This document shows, in pieces, positions 32,991 to 34,041 of a stretch of DNA of 34,041 bases. Every line of letters begins with the position of its first letter. Positions within the stretch are counted from its first letter, which is position 1. A program made the position numbers and the translations under genes. The DNA lies in the NCBI GenBank assembly GCA_900756545.1, contig CAAEKO010000005.1:1-34041 (forward strand), given 5' to 3'. Under the pieces are notes generated by a model that worked only from the letters and a program-made list of their open reading frames with translations, did not search any database and was not told where the DNA came from. Source of the stretch: Clostridia bacterium. GTDB lineage: Bacteria; Bacillota; Clostridia; UBA1381.

Positions 32991-34041
32991 TTATTTAAAA
33001 AACCGTTCTGGGAATATCACATGGTCGCCTTTCGGATTGAGCTTTGAAAGCGTAGGATCGGTCAGCATAACAGCACGCTGGATGGAATAGAACCCGAACC
33101 GTTCCCGAAGCCCGTCAATCACGCGTTCTAACTGCTCATGTTCCTGGACTTTGTGATAATCCGGCATGAACGATAACTGCTCATGCCGCACATGGATCAG
33201 CTTTTGCGCCCGCACCCCGACGCTTCTGAGCGCTGTGCCGGGGATGTGGTGCTTCTTGTAAAGTGTAAAAGCCGTGTCGAAAAGCGCATTGGACGATGTG
33301 GTAGGAAAGGACAAGGGAATTTGCCGCTCAAATGAATGCAGCGTATTATCCCGCAGAAAAATCTGAACGCCTGCGCATTTTAAATCCTGTTCCCGGAGCC
33401 TTGCGGCAACGCTTTCACAAAGGATATATAAAATGATTTTCACATCATGGTCTGTCACTAAATCCCTGGGCGTGGTGGTACTGTTGCCGATGGACTTGAC
33501 AGGCGGTATATACGATATGTTCGTAACCGGCGAGCTGTCCAGACCGTTTGCAAACATCCACAGCATATATCCGTTTTTTCCGAGCAGGCGGCGTAAAAAC
33601 TGCGGGTCTGCGTTTGCCAGTTCGCCAATGGTGTCGATCCCGTATCGGGCAAGCTTTTTCTTTGTGGCAGGGCCTACAAAGAGCAGATTGCTTGCAGGCA
33701 GAGGCCAGGCGATTTGTTTGAAATTGTCTTTTGATATAACGGTGGTGGCGTCGGGTTTTTTGTAATCACTTCCCAGCTTTGCAAATATCTTGTTGAAGGA
33801 TACGCCCACGCTTGCGGTAATGCCAAGTTCGGACTTGATATGCGCCCGGATTTCGTCAGCGATTTCCCCGCCGTGGCCTAAAACGGATATATCCAGCCAG
33901 CACTCGTCAAGACCGTATGACTCTACATAGTCGCTGTAGCCGGCGTATATTTTACGTGCCAGTTTGGAATATTTTAAATAGAGGTCGTAATGCGGTGGCA
34001 CGAATAGGATATCCGGGCATTTTTGCTTTGCCATCCACAAA
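32991..34041 (-). CDS. Y-family DNA polymerase (Pol IV type), N-terminus outside the window
   Basis: About 350 residues of a DNA polymerase of the DinB/UmuC family that copies damaged DNA with low fidelity. The visible part begins in the finger/palm region (AKQKCPDILFVPPHYDLYLK). It contains the catalytic SYGLDECWLDIS (Asp-Glu pair), the palm motif GVSFNKIFAKLGSDYKKP, the thumb helix-hairpin-helix LLFVGPATKKKLARYGIDTI, and a C-terminal little-finger domain with the STTTPRDL motif. Roughly 50-60 N-terminal residues, holding the first catalytic Asp, lie beyond the right edge. It converges on pilC. Such genes are common on clostridial chromosomes and mobile elements, and which applies here cannot be told. 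Confidence 0.88.
   Translation of the reverse strand, partial: LWMAKQKCPDILFVPPHYDLYLKYSKLARKIYAGYSDYVESYGLDECWLDISVLGHGGEIADEIRAHIKSELGITASVGVSFNKIFAKLGSDYKKPDATTVISKDNFKQIAWPLPASNLLFVGPATKKKLARYGIDTIGELANADPQFLRRLLGKNGYMLWMFANGLDSSPVTNISYIPPVKSIGNSTTTPRDLVTDHDVKIILYILCESVAARLREQDLKCAGVQIFLRDNTLHSFERQIPLSFPTTSSNALFDTAFTLYKKHHIPGTALRSVGVRAQKLIHVRHEQLSFMPDYHKVQEHEQLERVIDGLRERFGFYSIQRAVMLTDPTLSKLNPKGDHVIFPERFFK

Overview
The window looks like a chromosomal or integrated accessory region from an anaerobic Firmicute of class Clostridia. The grounds are moderate GC content, strong AGGAGG ribosome binding sites with many TTG/GTG starts, S-layer-homology anchors, DUF4367 and DUF4320 proteins, an AbrB-like zinc protein, a clostridial pilus locus, and remnants of DUF6017 and MobA/L mobile elements. 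No rRNA, tRNA, riboswitch or CRISPR array was seen. The species cannot be named from the sequence.

Region 1 (1-3213) is a cluster of regulators. It holds two copies of one XRE-type gene (the first cut by the left edge), a fusion of a sigma-70 region-4 DNA-binding domain with an RNA polymerase alpha-CTD-like domain, a tandem AbrB/zinc-ribbon-like protein, and a second pair of duplicated XRE genes. The intergenic spaces carry recurring TAGACAA half-sites. Two 29-bp copies of one operator-like pattern sit upstream of the paired XRE genes, and the second copy lies between divergent promoters facing the next region.

Region 2 (3214-18592) reads in one direction as a signalling and surface module: an ECF-type sigma factor, a 73-aa protein and a membrane DUF4367 protein (likely anti-sigma) with overlapping ends, two secreted proteins, and a giant secreted protein of about 3224 aa. 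The giant protein runs subtilisin-like S8 protease, three PPC-like domains and an Fn3-like domain, a long RHS/YD shell with RHS core, then a roughly 400-aa C-terminal region of unknown activity. A membrane-anchored 227-aa protein starts 4 bp downstream, and a three-SLH wall-anchored protein overlaps that one by 1 bp. A strong terminator closes the block. The arrangement resembles a WapA/RHS polymorphic toxin locus carrying its own protease, adjacent immunity candidate and wall-tethered partner.

Region 3 (18833-23044) is a minus-strand operon of a MarR repressor and a heterodimeric ABC multidrug exporter. Its near-consensus promoter is bracketed by two GGTACC palindromes 40 bp apart.

Region 4 (23052-25343) is a graveyard of mobile DNA: a decayed DUF6017 replication-type gene, a secreted-protein leader fused to an IS21 IstA fragment, a broken IstB, and a MobA/L relaxase fragment fused in frame to the next pilus gene.

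Region 5 (25344-32938) is a type IV pilus/Tad-like locus (TadC-like, small membrane protein, DUF4320, PilT-like, PilB::PilM fusion, PilN, PilO, PilC) with several lesions. PilB is cut after its His box and joined in frame to PilM, PilN has two offsetting frameshifts, and PilT lacks the His-box histidine. The window ends in a minus-strand Y-family DNA polymerase cut by the right edge.
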